DNA of 64,000 nucleotides, from contig JAQGDQ010000250.1 of assembly GCA_030141605.1 (NCBI GenBank), forward strand, positions 1-64,000, written 5' to 3'. Under the pieces are notes generated by a model. That model did no database searches, was not told the DNA's origin, and saw only the letters and a list, made by a program, of their open reading frames with translations. A program made the translations under genes and the position numbers. How positions within the stretch are numbered: the stretch's first letter is position 1; each line of letters opens with the position of its first letter. The DNA is from Tubiluchus corallicola. Its lineage: Eukaryota > Priapulida > Priapulimorpha > Priapulimorphida > Tubiluchidae. This document shows positions 38,835-51,822 of this stretch, piece after piece.

Positions 38835-40795
38835 AAGGCTCACGTGCTTAAGTTCTTTTGTTAAAATCAATCACAACTTTTCACACTATTGATGTGAGCT
38901 CTGAATTTTTACCACCACCACCACCCCCCATACTGTAGCATTTCTAGTCACATGTGATGTCAAAGTGTACAATAAGGGCTGCTTCCCATGAATCTGCCAA
39001 GAATAATCCTAGAAAATAGATTTTTGAAAACTTTGCGCCTTATCCTTGGGTAAATTATCTGGCAAGCAGTAATCCGAATGAAATACGAAATCCAAAACAA
39101 TTTTTCACTTGTGCGGCTGCTCTTCATGCAAACAAGTAAAAATTAGAGTGTCTTATAATAAAACAAACATATACGAACTAACTGCCTTATCAAATTTTGG
39201 ATTTTGTGTTTCTTTCTATAATTCGTTGCCTGCATTGTGTCTAACTCAAATTCTTTCAAGGTGCTATACATAGTTAGATTATTATACTAATGTTACTTTG
39301 TGTCATAACAATGTAAATTTTACAAGTGTCTAGCAGCCATTATAATGATATTATGTATATGGTCGTTAGCTGTCACGTAAACTTTGTGCATAGTCAAAAT
39401 ATGTCTCACACTGGTGACTAGAAAATGCTGTTGTTACGAAGAGGCGATACCGGTACATAATTAAAAAGTCACCTGTGGAAAATATGCTTACATCTTTGCC
39501 GGGGTCGTCTTAACAGCATTAATGCCCCCCCCCCACGCACAGCAGCGTAATCACAAAAACGTTTGTTTTAAATTCAACGTTACAGAACAGGAAAAAGACG
39601 TGGCGATTTCTTCGCTTCTAAAAGGTAAACTAAAAAACGTGCTCGATTCTAATTGACTACCTACTAGATGTATATAACAAAGCCAAGTTTTACAGGCAAT
39701 TCTAAAAAAGCATAATCTTAGATTACTGAGCAAATAGAGTGAAATCTTCCCAACAAAGCAGATATTTATTATATTGGTACATCAGTGTTTAAACATTAAA
39801 AAAACAGCAAAGATTAATCAACACAAGCGTTTGAGTAATATAACTGAGCCTTGAAAAGTAGAAAATGCTTTGTGTCAGGTTATGTAGCGCGTAAGATCCC
39901 GTGCACGTACGTTCACGTGACTTTGCAGAAATGACCGTGATAATAAATCAGAATGTCAACGTCCATTTGTAACATAATAACTAATATTTATAGTTTAGTA
40001 TAGTATAATATTTGTTTATTGACTAATGCTCGTGGGACCCCCCGGGAAATTGCCCAACGTGCGCATGTGCTAAGAACACTCTGATGATTGCTAACGAATG
40101 GCACCTGATGCAGTTAGTAGCGATTCGGTTTCAGATGGATACTATTAGTACTGTTTCTACAAATCGACCCGGACGAGTGATTCGGTTACTTACTACAATG
40201 CAGATCGATTTGACCCGATTTTCAATTAACATGCGATTACATTGAGATTATCGAGGAGCAGACGGATCGAGCTCAGCTATTGGACTTTCTTGTAAATATA
40301 TAATCATGATATGCTTTCTGGGCAGAAAGTAGTAGTAGAGGGATACAGTCGGTACAGACTGATTATGAAACCTGAAGCACTGATCATGTGACTGATGACG
40401 TCACGTCAGATTCCCTTACTAATGACAACGTTATAAAGACGAATAACCAAAAGGAAAAAGAGGCTGAAGAAGAAGAATGAAATACAAAAAAACACTGCTA
40501 AAAATGAATTACCGACAGTTCTATCAGAAATACAAAATTTGCATTGTGACTTTCAATTATTGATGCCGTTTAACTACAAAAAAGAACATTACGTTATCAA
40601 GTAATCATAGTCCTAATTAAAAAAGTACATGAATCAAAACTATAATTATTAACTGTGTTTAAAAAAATGGGTACGAATGAAACTGTCGCTTGTTAATCAA
40701 TTTAGAAAATCTTACTTTGCTGATTAATTACTAATCAAACTGATTATTATTTATGTGAACAGCTTCAATTTGCTGTAGCAAAAGCCATGAAAAAT
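38835..40795. other. no gene recognised
   Basis: 2 kb. It contains a C10 run near 39525 and the CRE-like palindrome TGACGTCA near 40395. No coding or RNA signal. Confidence 0.45.
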
Positions 40796-41165
40796 TTTCA
40801 CCCTCACCCCCACATTGTAGTGGCTCGATCCATTGCGAAGCCACTGCATATCAGCATTGCGTACCGGGTATAAAAGTGCTGATGTGAAGTAACCTTTCGA
40901 TTCTGCAGGTAAACGGCAGCTGTTTTACCATTACAGCACCTGTTCCGTAAACACGAACTAATATGAGGCACAAAGGACAAGGCTACTGGCGAGTTATTTC
41001 TACAAATTTCGTCTATCCTTATGTAGCAGATAAGCAACACACCTGTGTAGAAAGTTTTTCATCATCCTGGCATTGAACCCAGACCGCTTACCTTTCGAAA
41101 TACGAGGGAACAAACTGACCACTGAACGACCAATCAGACCCACTGGTGACGGCGACCCAACATCG
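40796..41165 (-). mobile_element. tRNA-derived SINE, copy 2
   Basis: On the minus strand, an A-box-like TGGTCAGTTTG (41121-41111) and a B-box-like GGTTCAATGCC (41079-41069) sit in a tRNA-like layout (CAGTGGTCAGT, CTCGTATTTCG, TCTGGGTTCAATGCCAGGA). The body contains the CAGGTGCTGTAATGGTAAAA segment shared with copy 1 and ends near TGTGGGGGTGAGGGTG. This is the best preserved of the three copies for the tRNA-like head. Confidence 0.8.
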
Positions 41166-41761
41166 CAGCACTATTGTTATCGATGCAGCATCATTTGTCA
41201 GTTTACAACAATACCTCTGCCCTTAAATCTATAATCTTGATGAGCCAAAGCCTTTCTGTCACAGACGTTCATGTTTAAGGAGCCTAGAAATCCTGCCATG
41301 ACTGCTAGATTCTGATTTGCTCTTTGTCCAACTACATGTATGTAAAACATGCCATTACGAAAACACGACGTAAAATGTGTCACTTTTAGTTTCATCATGT
41401 AATTTTAATGACATAACCTTATATAGTCATGCACAAGTGGTCTGTTGGACCGCTTGACCTACCATGTATAATTTGTTGCTTGAAACTGTGCCGTATTATA
41501 AATAGCTTCGTTTGTCTTTGATCATTTCTGATGCTGTTCTTATCATTGATTCCTAGGGGCTTCGTGTTACGCAAAGGCTTCCAATCCCAAAGACACACGC
41601 GTGTACCACGGTTGTTCTAACTGTTGGAACAAGCTCAGCAAAACGCGTGGGAAAAACGTTTTAAATGAAAAGCACGAGTCATGAATAAGTTAAGCACAGC
41701 AGCTTTGGAAATTCAATAAGTTTCCTGAAAAACGCAAAAAACGCAATCAGTCACACCATAG
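41166..41761. other. no gene recognised
   Basis: Ordinary AT-rich spacer with no domains or repeats seen. Confidence 0.45.
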
Positions 41762-41935
41762 CAGAGGGTAATGCCGGAAAATAAGTGAAAAACAGCAATT
41801 TTATCTGGTTTTGAATGTTTTTTCTAGACACGTGTAACATCGTTTTCAGAGGGTAATGCCGGAAAATAAGTGAAAAACTGCAATTTTATCCGGTTTTGAA
41901 TGCTTTTTTCTAGACACGTGTAACAGCGTTTTCTC
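41762..41935. repeat. 85-bp tandem duplication
   Basis: CAGAGGGTAATGCCGGAAAA starts at 41762 and again at 41847. The two copies differ at only a few positions through CTAGACACGTGTAACA, so the duplication is recent. Confidence 0.95.
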
Positions 41936-42218
41936 TACATTAAACGGCGGCATATTTGTGACAATGTTGCAGTTCAGCTTCCCCGTAACGTCTGGATGGA
42001 CCTGGTCGATCATCTGAGAAGAGGCCATCAAATATAATTAGGACAAAGTGTCTATGATGGGCAGTCTAAATGACCTCTATTTGTTAATAAGTTTCGAATG
42101 AGCAAAATAAAACAACACCGCCAGCTAATTGCAAAAACAACACAAACACAACAAAATTATTTAATTAAGAAAAACTGAAAAAAGTTTCCTGAAAAAAATT
42201 ATGCTTTCTTCTCAACAA

Positions 42219-42930
<712 letters not shown>

Positions 42931-43560
42931 ATGAGTAGCTGGAGGAGGAGGAAGTGGAAGATTATCAAGATTCCAGTACTGCTACAACCATCAGCATCAA
43001 TAAACCCAGCTTAAATGTTCGATTACGACCTATAGTATGCTCAACTACAGTATATGTAAAAAATCGAATTAGGAATTGCTTGAATATCCCATCGTATAAC
43101 AGAAGTCGCACGTATTGACACATAAAGAGTTTAAACATTTTGTACGCGACAACTTGTGTCGACAGCAGCTGGAAAATGGCGACTGTAATCTTGTCTAATT
43201 CTCGATAAAATAATTAGTTGCCTGTATATAAGAAGCAGTAGCTAGGAAAATTGTGTTATTATAGTCAACAACAGAACTATATGATTAGTTCTTCAGTTGC
43301 CCTATATTATAGATTAGACGTCAGTATAATAATAGTCGATAATTCTACTTCCTCTGCTCTGATTACCCCGTTTCCGTATTACGATTTAGCGTTGTTCGAA
43401 TTCTGTATGAAATTTACAGGTTACATAGATTCTAAATTTACGTCTCTGTGCAGCTAGTTTGTTTATCTTACGCTTACGTTACGTTACGCTTTCACTTTCG
43501 GTTTCAAATTAACAAAATTATATTAAGGACGACAGTCTACGTAGTATAACTTTCTCAACT
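42931..43560. other. no gene recognised
   Basis: Spacer between the ATG array and the minisatellite. No coding signal. Confidence 0.45.
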
Positions 43561-45110
43561 ATCACAGTGCTTCAGAACTGCATATCTCACCACTCACAGT
43601 GTATCAGAACTGCTTAACACACCAATAACAATGTATCAGAACTGCATATTACACCAATTACAGTGTATCAGAACTGCATATTACACCAATCACAGTGTAT
43701 CAGAACTGCATATTACACCAATCACAGTGTATCAGAACTGCATATTACACCAATCACAGTGTATCAGAACTGCATATTACACCAATCTCAGTGCATCAGA
43801 ACTGCATATCCCACCACTCGCAGTGTATCAGAACTGCATATTACACCAGTCACAGTGTATCAGAACTGCATATTACACCAGTCACAGTGTATCAGAACTG
43901 CATATCCCACCACTCGCAGTGTATCAGAACTGCATATTACACCAGTCACAGTGTATCAGAACTGCATATTACACCAATCACAGTGTATCAGACCTGCATA
44001 TTACACCAGTCACAGTGTATCAGAACTGCATATTACACCAGTCACAGTGTATCAGAACTGCATATTACACCAATCACAGTGTATCAGAACTGCATATTAC
44101 ACCACTCGCAGTGTATCAGAACTGCATATTACACCAATCTCAGTGCATCAGAACTGCATATCACACCACTCGCAGTGTATCAGAACTGCATATTACACCA
44201 GTCACAGTGTATCAGAACTGCATATCACACCAATCACAGTGTATCAGACCTGCATATTACACCAGTCACAGTGTATCAGAACTGCATATTACACCAATCA
44301 CAGTGTATCAGACCTGCATATTACACCAGTCACAGTGTATCAGAACTGCATATTACACCAATCTCAGTGCATCAGAACTGCATATCACACCACTCGCAGT
44401 GTATCAGAACTGCATATTACACCAATCACAGTGCATCAGAACTGCATATTACACCAATAACAGTGTATCAGAACTGCATATTACACCAATCACAGTGTAT
44501 CAGACCTGCATATTACACCAATCACAGTGTATCAGACCTGCATATCACACCACTCGCAGTGTATCAGAACTGCATATTACACCAATCTCAGTGCATCAGA
44601 ACTGCATATCACACCACTCGCAGTGTATCAGAACTGCATATTACACCAATCACAGTGCATCAGAACTGCATATTACACCAATAACAGTGTATCAGAACTG
44701 CATATTACACCAATCACAGTGTTATATAACTGACCTTCACATTCATCACACTGCTATAGAACTACTTTTCATGCCGTTCAGCGCGTTACGGAACGGAACT
44801 GCCTTGACATACTTATCACATATTACAGAGTTGTGCTTTACACCATTCATGGTGCTATTTAACTGTCTTTCACACAATTCATTCTGTTACATAAACTGCG
44901 TTTCACACTTATCACAGAGCTTCAGAATTGCCTCTTTCACACCATTCACAGTCTTACGTAAATGCCTTTCACACCATTACCGTACTACACATTCACACTT
45001 ATCACTATATCACAGTGTTACCCCTTCACGCGTATCACATTGTTACAGTACTGCCTTTCACAATTATCGGGGTAGCAAGATTGTTTCGGCACCATTTATT
45101 GTTGCCGAAC
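43561..45110. repeat. 32-bp minisatellite with degenerate right flank
   Basis: The unit is approximately CAGAACTGCATATTACACC plus a 13-base variable part. About 36 copies run from 43561 to 44722. Four variant types (CAATCACAGTG, CAGTCACAGTG, CACTCGCAGTG and CAATCTCAGTG) recur in a patterned order. From 44723 to 45110 the copies decay to loosely similar TTCACACCATTCACAGT words. The unit contains no stop codon in any forward frame, and 32 is not a multiple of three. That explains three long overlapping forward frames, including one of 495 codons. I do not regard them as genes: there is no signal peptide, domain or splice context, and the reverse strand is closed. Confidence 0.95.
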
Positions 45111-45609
45111 TGCACTGAGAAACATTGTTGAGAAAGCTAGCACAAAAAATTATGGGAACTGCATAATAATATTTCATGATCAGGGTTAAAAATGCCAGGG
45201 CTAGTCTTAGAAATGCTAAAATCAAATCTTAGAACTGCATATTACGATTAGAACCCCTTTTAATTTACTTCGCCACTTGTTGTTTGCGAGAAACTCTTTC
45301 TTTAGCAAAAAGAAGACGAAAATAAATGATTACGTAACGGATTAATGAGGCAGAAACCACCAGCAAAAGATTTACTGCCTACACGAAACGTGCTTAATAA
45401 AATACTGTGAAATTAAAGTGGGAGAAACTCTATCGTATCGCAATGTTGTCTACAATCAGTGTGATTTAAATTCATAGCGTACTAACAGTTAGCCATGTTT
45501 ACAACAAAACATTCAGCGAAGCCAGAGTGATGCATCACCAGCTAAATCCAATCTGCTCTTTGTGTTACTATTGACCAATGTCTGTTCACGTCTAGCCTAT
45601 CCATCCATA
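45111..45609. other. no gene recognised
   Basis: AT-rich spacer right of the minisatellite with no features seen. Confidence 0.45.
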
Positions 45610-45812
45610 TAGATAAACAGAAGTTTTACACTTTGTTGACAAGTGTAACTGATCAATTTCTCGTGTGGTAGAGTACATTGTTGTGAGTAATGATGAAAAG
45701 ATTAATAGAATGGAAGTAAATGCCAGGCAACATGCATACTCGTGCTTCAACGAACAGGAGAAAGTTGCACTGTGTATGAGGTCCGCGGGTGCCGCAGCTT
45801 TTTTATTCGTAA
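45610..45812 (+). mobile_element. ~200-bp dispersed repeat, copy 1
   Basis: It shares TTTTACACTTTGTTGACAAG, AGAGTACATTGTTGTG and GATGAAAAGATTAATAGAAT with the copy at 48161-48373, which lies in the opposite orientation. Its ends are not defined on this side. Confidence 0.7.
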
Positions 45813-46679
45813 CTTGAAATTGGTCCCGCTAGCCATAGTTTTTTCATCTTTATGCTATGTAAATGACTCAGTCTTGCCGAAGCAGTCACTCGTCTCTTTA
45901 CTCACCTGACCATCTGATTCATTAAACTTGATCAGAATAGAAACATTTTTCAACTTTGTTAGCTTATAATGTTGAATTTACATAGTAGCATCTTCTATGT
46001 TACAGCTATTTTAATACAGTGAATAAAGAAAGAGAGAAAATGCCTTTATCTATAGTCAATTTTCGAGATCCTTAAACAAGCAAAAGAAACCAGTAATGAA
46101 GTCCAACTTTATGGCAAAGAATAGATTACAATGACTGTAATCAGTTATAATTTGAATTAAAGGTAGGCTAGATGACAGTAATAACTACCAAACTATACCA
46201 GCAAATCTAAGCAAAGGAAAGGGATGAAATTGAAAGAACTCAAAATGAGTAATCCCGAAAATCTTGTCTTTTGTAAGAAATTTCACAGTAGAATTTAAAC
46301 GTATAAAAAAGGAGAATAATGGTTATATATACTCTTATTTTTGTTCATGTTCGTTCATTAATATATTAACTAGCAAAGGCCCCGCAAAAGATTTTGCGTA
46401 TAAATACACGTGTAATCAATAATACGCAAACGTCCTACCAAGTCCTCATTTATAACACAAAGCCCGTAACATCCTGCCTACTTGCCTAACGCAAAGCCTG
46501 TAGCCCGTAACATCATGCCTACTGTATGTCTGTTTATCTAACGCAAAGCCAGCAGAGTACAATGGATGACGTCAGCACAATGGAATGCGTTAGGACAGTT
46601 TTCTAAGCGAAAATTGCCGAAAATAGAACATCTAATTAACTCGCTAGTACTCCTCTCGGTGGACCTGCCCTAACATATA
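45813..46679. other. no gene recognised; small duplication at 46457-46560
   Basis: ACACAAAGCC / ACGCAAAGCC and GTAACATCNTGCCTACT each occur twice near 46457-46550. Otherwise AT-rich. Confidence 0.5.
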
Positions 46680-47145
46680 GCCCACATCATCGTGTAGCCC
46701 TATCCTTCCTCTTTCTGATGAGCTATATATCTCCTTCCTAGAGTCCCACCGAGCGACGCTAGAACGTTTTTCCCACATGGTGTTTGGTCAAAATTTCGAA
46801 AAAATCGCGAGCTGGGTCCGGGAAAACGCCCGTTGCGGGGCGCCCTGGCCCTCTCGGGAATTCTAAATATGCCTACTACACCCACCGCTGAACGGGCTAT
46901 CTATCCATACCCAGTACCCCCCTCGGCCCGTTCCCGTTCTCTACATCTCAGCCGTATAACTTTTGCAATTTTTTGCAAAAAACGGTCGAAAAAGGGGCAT
47001 TTTTGGAGGTTTTTCGCCTCCCCTTTCTCCCGGTGGGCCCGATTCGAAAAATAAACCATCAATGAGAAGACACTAGATCGAGACCTTTCGTTTGATATAT
47101 AGATCACCGCAAATGGTGCCCTCGTCCGGGCTGTAGCCTCGAATC
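46680..47145. other. isolated GC-rich patch of unknown nature
   Basis: About 460 bp that is visibly GC-richer than its AT-rich surroundings, with runs such as GTTGCGGGGCGCCCTGGCCC and CTCCCGGTGGGCCC. It has abrupt edges into TATATATA at 47148. The overlapping 60-75-codon frames on both strands have no recognisable domain. It could be a fragment of a mobile element or of foreign DNA. Confidence 0.5.
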
Positions 47146-48141
47146 TTATATATATATAAATATACCAAGAATATTAATATAAGAGATTGTTTACCATTTA
47201 TTTCGATAATGCTTTCAGTCGTTTTTGTGCCCAGTTTTGAACTTGAATCAGCCCCTCAGAAGACCTACCGGACCTATGGACTTATTAGGCAAAAAGCCAA
47301 CCGTGACATCCCAACGCAACACGAGATTAATTCTGGCTTCACGTTTTCTTGGCGTTCATTAATAACGCGTTTATCAAACATTTTAAACGCTATACAATTT
47401 AAAGCTTGTGAAATTTCGAGACTTCTGTGTTGATGGTCTAATTACAATTTGTTGATTAACTTATTGCTTGAAGCTTGCAGAAGCTAGTTAAGTGCGCGAA
47501 TTGTAAATAGAAGCATGGATACGCCTCGCGCAGGCGAGCACTCTTGTTGAGCCGTGATAATATCAATCACTCACTTCAGGAAAAACTCTGACTAAAAAGT
47601 TGCTCCATTATTCGATAGGAAACTTCAAAGTCTTATCATTCTAATGTTGCTTGAGAAAATGAGTTGCACGAATCGGTTGCTTACAACTAATTACCTAACA
47701 CCAATTCCAAGTAATAACATGGAATGTAATGTGGGATAAACAAAAGACTTGGGCCTGCTGATTTTCACATGTAGATTCCGCACTTTTTCTCAAAATGGAA
47801 CGCATGAATGAATCTTGAATCCTTGTTAATTAAAAATAAATTAACTCGCGTCAATTAAACCTGCTCAAAATCTTCTGTTCTGAGGTGAGCCGATTTGAGT
47901 TACGAGTGTCCCGGAACACGGCCAGGAATGTAGGAAATGTTTGGGGTTGTTTATTCACTGTTAATCAAAGGTATATCTAAATGTAACTGTAAACCATTTA
48001 AATGATTTCTCGTTGATCAAAAATCAGAAGCGGTATTTTTGGGATCATACAGGTTGATTGGCGGTGGCGGACTACTCAAGTTTATAGCAACTACGTTTGG
48101 CATCGGCAGATCAGCTTCAGAACATTCTAATTCCGGGTGTA
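47146..48141. other. no gene recognised
   Basis: 1 kb of AT-rich sequence. The 74-codon plus frame at 47209-47433 has no domain. Confidence 0.45.
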
Positions 48142-48392
48142 TACTGTATAGACAGCCCGTAAAGCAGCTGCAGCACCCTCGTACCTCATACACAGTACAA
48201 TTTTCTCCAGTTTAATAAAGCACGAGTATTAATATGTTGCCTGGCACTTACTTCCATTCTATTAATCTTTTCATCATTACCCACAACAATGTACTCTAAC
48301 ATACGAGAAATTGATTAGTTACACTTGTCAACAAAGTGTAAAACTTCTATACTGTCCGTTTCCTACACGTCTGTACTGTATAGACAGCCCGT
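48142..48392 (-). mobile_element. ~213-bp dispersed repeat, copy 2, flanked by 19-bp direct repeats
   Basis: The 19-mer TACTGTATAGACAGCCCGT is identical at 48142-48160 and 48374-48392. The 213 bp between them is the reverse complement of most of copy 1 at 45.6-45.8 kb. Perfect 19-bp flanking duplications are typical of LINE-mobilised insertions. I see no A or B box, so the source of the element is unclear. Confidence 0.75.
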
Positions 48393-48524
48393 TTTATCAA
48401 CTACGTAAATAAATGACTTTTGAATAAATAAACACCTAAGTAAAATCGACGGAGATAAACAAAGTGCTTGTCTGATTGTTTAAAGCATAAGAAAACCCTC
48501 CATAAACATGAAGCTTAAAAAAGC

Positions 48525-49134
48525 TTAAAAGGCTTACGTACTGCCTTTTGACGTACAGGACTTCAATCGGCATTCACGTTGTATAAAACATCTAAATTTA
48601 AACTCCTAAGATGACCGTTAGACGCACCCATTTTGACGACAGGTCATTTGAAACAAGTTTAGATAACATTTTGTAAACTTTGAGAAAATGATCAGAGCAT
48701 TCGCAGCGCACACGCAGAAAAATTGAGAAAACTTCACTACCTGAGAAAAATTTTAAATTACTGTATCTTATCAATAAAATTAAAAATACGTTTTTGGTTA
48801 GTGAGTGGTGCACCCCGGAGGGTGAGTCAACCACATTTTACCAAATTTTCTTTTCTAGTTACATAAGTCTTTCCAGCAGGTAAGCGAAAATCTAAGTAAT
48901 ATAGATTTGCATAAAAAGTTTTTTGGGAGATAGTTTAACATTTCCTTTTCTTCCCTGATTTACGTTGTGCGTATATAACGTCATGTAATGGCGCCGTCGG
49001 AACAGTATTACGAAGATTTAAAATGAAGGCAAACAAAAATTCATTTCAATCCGAGTACGATATATGCATAAAATTTCGACAAAGTAATGTAATTTTTAAG
49101 GTGATTTTTCTGAAACCCTTTTCTTGTCCTTTAA
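48525..49134 (+). mobile_element. TTAA-bounded element, family C copy 2
   Basis: About 610 bp with TTAA at 48525-48528 and 49131-49134, in inverted orientation to copy 1. It has CATTTTGACGACAGG, GGTGCACCCCGGAGGGTGAG, CCAGCAGGTAAGCGAAAA and TTTTTTGGGAG in the expected order. The 78-codon minus frame inside it is incidental. Confidence 0.75.
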
Positions 49135-51093
49135 GTACACTGTATATGTAAACAAGGTACATATGTCGTCTGTTTATACTAACGACACAGATTGTTGCAT
49201 AGAAACTTCGTAAAGCTCCTTATACGACTCTCTGTATTACCCAGATTGAAAAGCTTTGAAGATGTCAACTTCAACAAGAAAGTAGGTATTTCACACGTGC
49301 TTAGTATTATTTCAAGGTGACCTCCGTCTTTATCCTGTGCTTTTGCTTTCCCTTTCAACCGTTTTTCTCTTAAAAGTACGGCCACACAGATGTTATGAAT
49401 GATAAAACCGCTTGTGATCATACAGACGTGAAATTTGATGGAATCTTGCAGTTTAACATAATTGTAAACAGTTACACTTTAAGTTTTAATGGCGTATTGT
49501 CAGTTGCACACGGCTTTCGAAGTCTTAATTTCTTGTCATTAGTATATATGGTGGGATATTAGTATAATCTGATGGGAAGTAATGATTTAGAAGGCATTTA
49601 CTGGTTATGTTGAAAAAGCGTTTTTAAGGCAGGATGAACAACAAAGTATCTAATGATCATATCATCGAAAATGAGGCCTGATGAATGACAATTTATTTTA
49701 AATACTAATCATTAAACTTTTCCTCTAAATAACTAAAATAACTAACAGGAAGATTTTAATAATTTATATTTGTTTTATTAGTAATTGTTTTGTTTGTCTG
49801 TAGCGTCATTATATTTCAAAATTGATATTGTATGTCTGCCTTGCTTTTTTATATTGTATGCATTTTTGACACTATATATATATATATATATACTCTTTGA
49901 AGTATTGAGTGTATTGATAAGCTGGAATAAGACCAGAAATAAATTCTCCGCTTAACTCGGCTTCAACTCAAATCACTACTCAGATCTCAAGTCAATTTTT
50001 GTACCCTTACATGGCTCTTTTAGTGACAACGTAGAGTAAGAGCAAAATGGGTCGATCTATTACATATACCCTAAGCAATTTTGACACCAAAAACAAAGCT
50101 ATTGCTAGCATCATCAATACAACTACAGTGGAAACAACGATGACAGTCACATCGCGGCTAAGAATCTCAGTTGCAATAGCAAGAACTTTCCAATGCTATC
50201 TGCAAACGTAGGATTTGATTATTGCTTTTGCTATTACTCCGTTTTTCACCAGCAATTCCTTTGGGTTGGGGGAAATTGGAGCACACTTGTGTTTCTAAAG
50301 TAAGATTGGCTCACTGCAGCCAATTTATTTACAAAGCTGCTTATTTAGTAAACAATCTGATTTGATTTGCAGCGAGATTTATAGGCAGTGCGTGACGTGA
50401 TTATATGCAGTTGTCGGAAACTCATTTCCGAAGTAAGCAAATTACTATTTGCTCTGTATGAATAACTGTACGAAGTACTTAAAGAAAGAATACATAATAA
50501 TTACTTCTGTAGTTCTATTGTACAAGTATGTGTCTACGAAATCAGTTTTATCGCATCATTAACCGTGTAATTGTTTAATGAATAGGCCAGGTAAAAAGTC
50601 CAAGGCTGGAAATAACTCGTTGGGAAAAACCTGGCGGCCATGACAGTTGACGGAGCAGGTTTTTCCGCACGTTAAGAGGCAAAGCTTACCTACGTATAGG
50701 AGCCGTTTTCCTCATGTAATAAATAAACTAAGTGTGTCGAGAGTAAAGAATCCCATGATATATTGAATTGTTAATTTCGTGACGTTGACTAACGCTATTT
50801 TGTTTTATTTACAGGTCATGTTGTGAAGTTATTATGTTGCTATGTTGTGTCGTTATATATGAAGTGATAATGTAAATAAGTACATCACGATGTTTTAGCT
50901 CATTTGTTTATTGCTTTCATTTACAAATATGTACAGGTGGAACAGCAATCAAACACTAATAATAAACCTTATGAGAACAAACTTTAGATAAAACATTTAG
51001 TTTCTCTCACATCGGCTCTCCCACCTTTTCTTGGACCAAAATAAATTCCCCGTTCTCGACCTGATGCCTGACTTTTATTTTTGTTCTCTACAG
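49135..51093. other. no gene recognised
   Basis: 2 kb. A (TA)11 run lies at 49871-49893. The 80-codon minus frame at 49179-49421 has no domain. No RNA genes are recognised. Confidence 0.45.
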
Positions 51094-51822
51094 CAGTGTT
51101 GGTAGTAGTAGTAGTAGTGCAACTACCGTAGTGTCACTATAATTAGTAGTGCTGGAGTACCGCCACTACTTTGAAAATAAGTAGCGGTAAATTTTTATTT
51201 CATTAACATTAACTTTAAACAGTTACTTAGCGACAGACAGCAACTTTAAACGGTTGCTTAGCGACAGACAGCAACTTTAAACAGTTGCCTAGCGACAGAC
51301 AGCAACTTTAAACAGTTGGTTAGCGACAGACAGCAACTTTAAACAGTTGCTTAGCGACAGACAGCAACTTTAAACAGTTGATCAGCGACAGGTAGCAACT
51401 TTAAACAGTTGCTTTGTGCCAACTTTTAAAAATTAATTTTTTAAGTAAATAAACTAGTTTGAAGCATGACACAAAGTAACAGTGTGGTGTGAATGATATT
51501 TTAATGAATAATTTACTATTAATACCATTACATTGACAATGTATGAATGGCCTGCAAGTGTCTGTTTATAATCATAAATAAGCTGTTTAGTTAGAACCTT
51601 GGTGTAATTTCGTGCAATTTGTGTTTACACTTTACCTGCCACTTAGCAATTTAATTATCACTATCAACAAGCACCATGCATGTGCAGAGTTGCAGTGTAC
51701 TACACACAGTGTTTAGAAGTAATCGCGAAACAAAATATAGTACCTATTGTTGTGCCACTACATTTCAAGAGAGTGATTTTTTGTAGTGATACTATGTTTT
51801 AAAAGTAATTGACCCAACACTG
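51094..51822. mobile_element. hAT-like non-autonomous element
   Basis: The left end CAGTGTTGG (51094-51102) is inverted at the right end as CCAACACTG (51814-51822). CAGTGTTGG is a common hAT-type terminus. The 8 bases flanking the ends (CTCTACAG and GTTATACG) do not match well enough for an intact 8-bp duplication. Inside are GTA-rich sequence, the 31-bp array described below and no transposase frame. Confidence 0.6.
51209..51415. repeat. 31-bp tandem repeat
   Basis: The unit AACAGTTGCTTAGCGACAGA plus CAGCAACTTTA occurs about 6.5 times, with CGACAGACAG at 51231, 51262, 51293 and onward. The ends of each unit (AGTTGC / GCAACT) form a short inverted repeat. Confidence 0.95.

Noticed and set aside
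38517-38870. Poly-Val/poly-Leu frames as a membrane protein.
   Set aside because: Translation of the ACA trinucleotide array.
43631-45118. 495-codon open frame as a repeat-protein gene.
   Set aside because: It follows from a 32-bp unit without stop codons. All three forward frames are open, and there is no signal peptide, domain or splice context.
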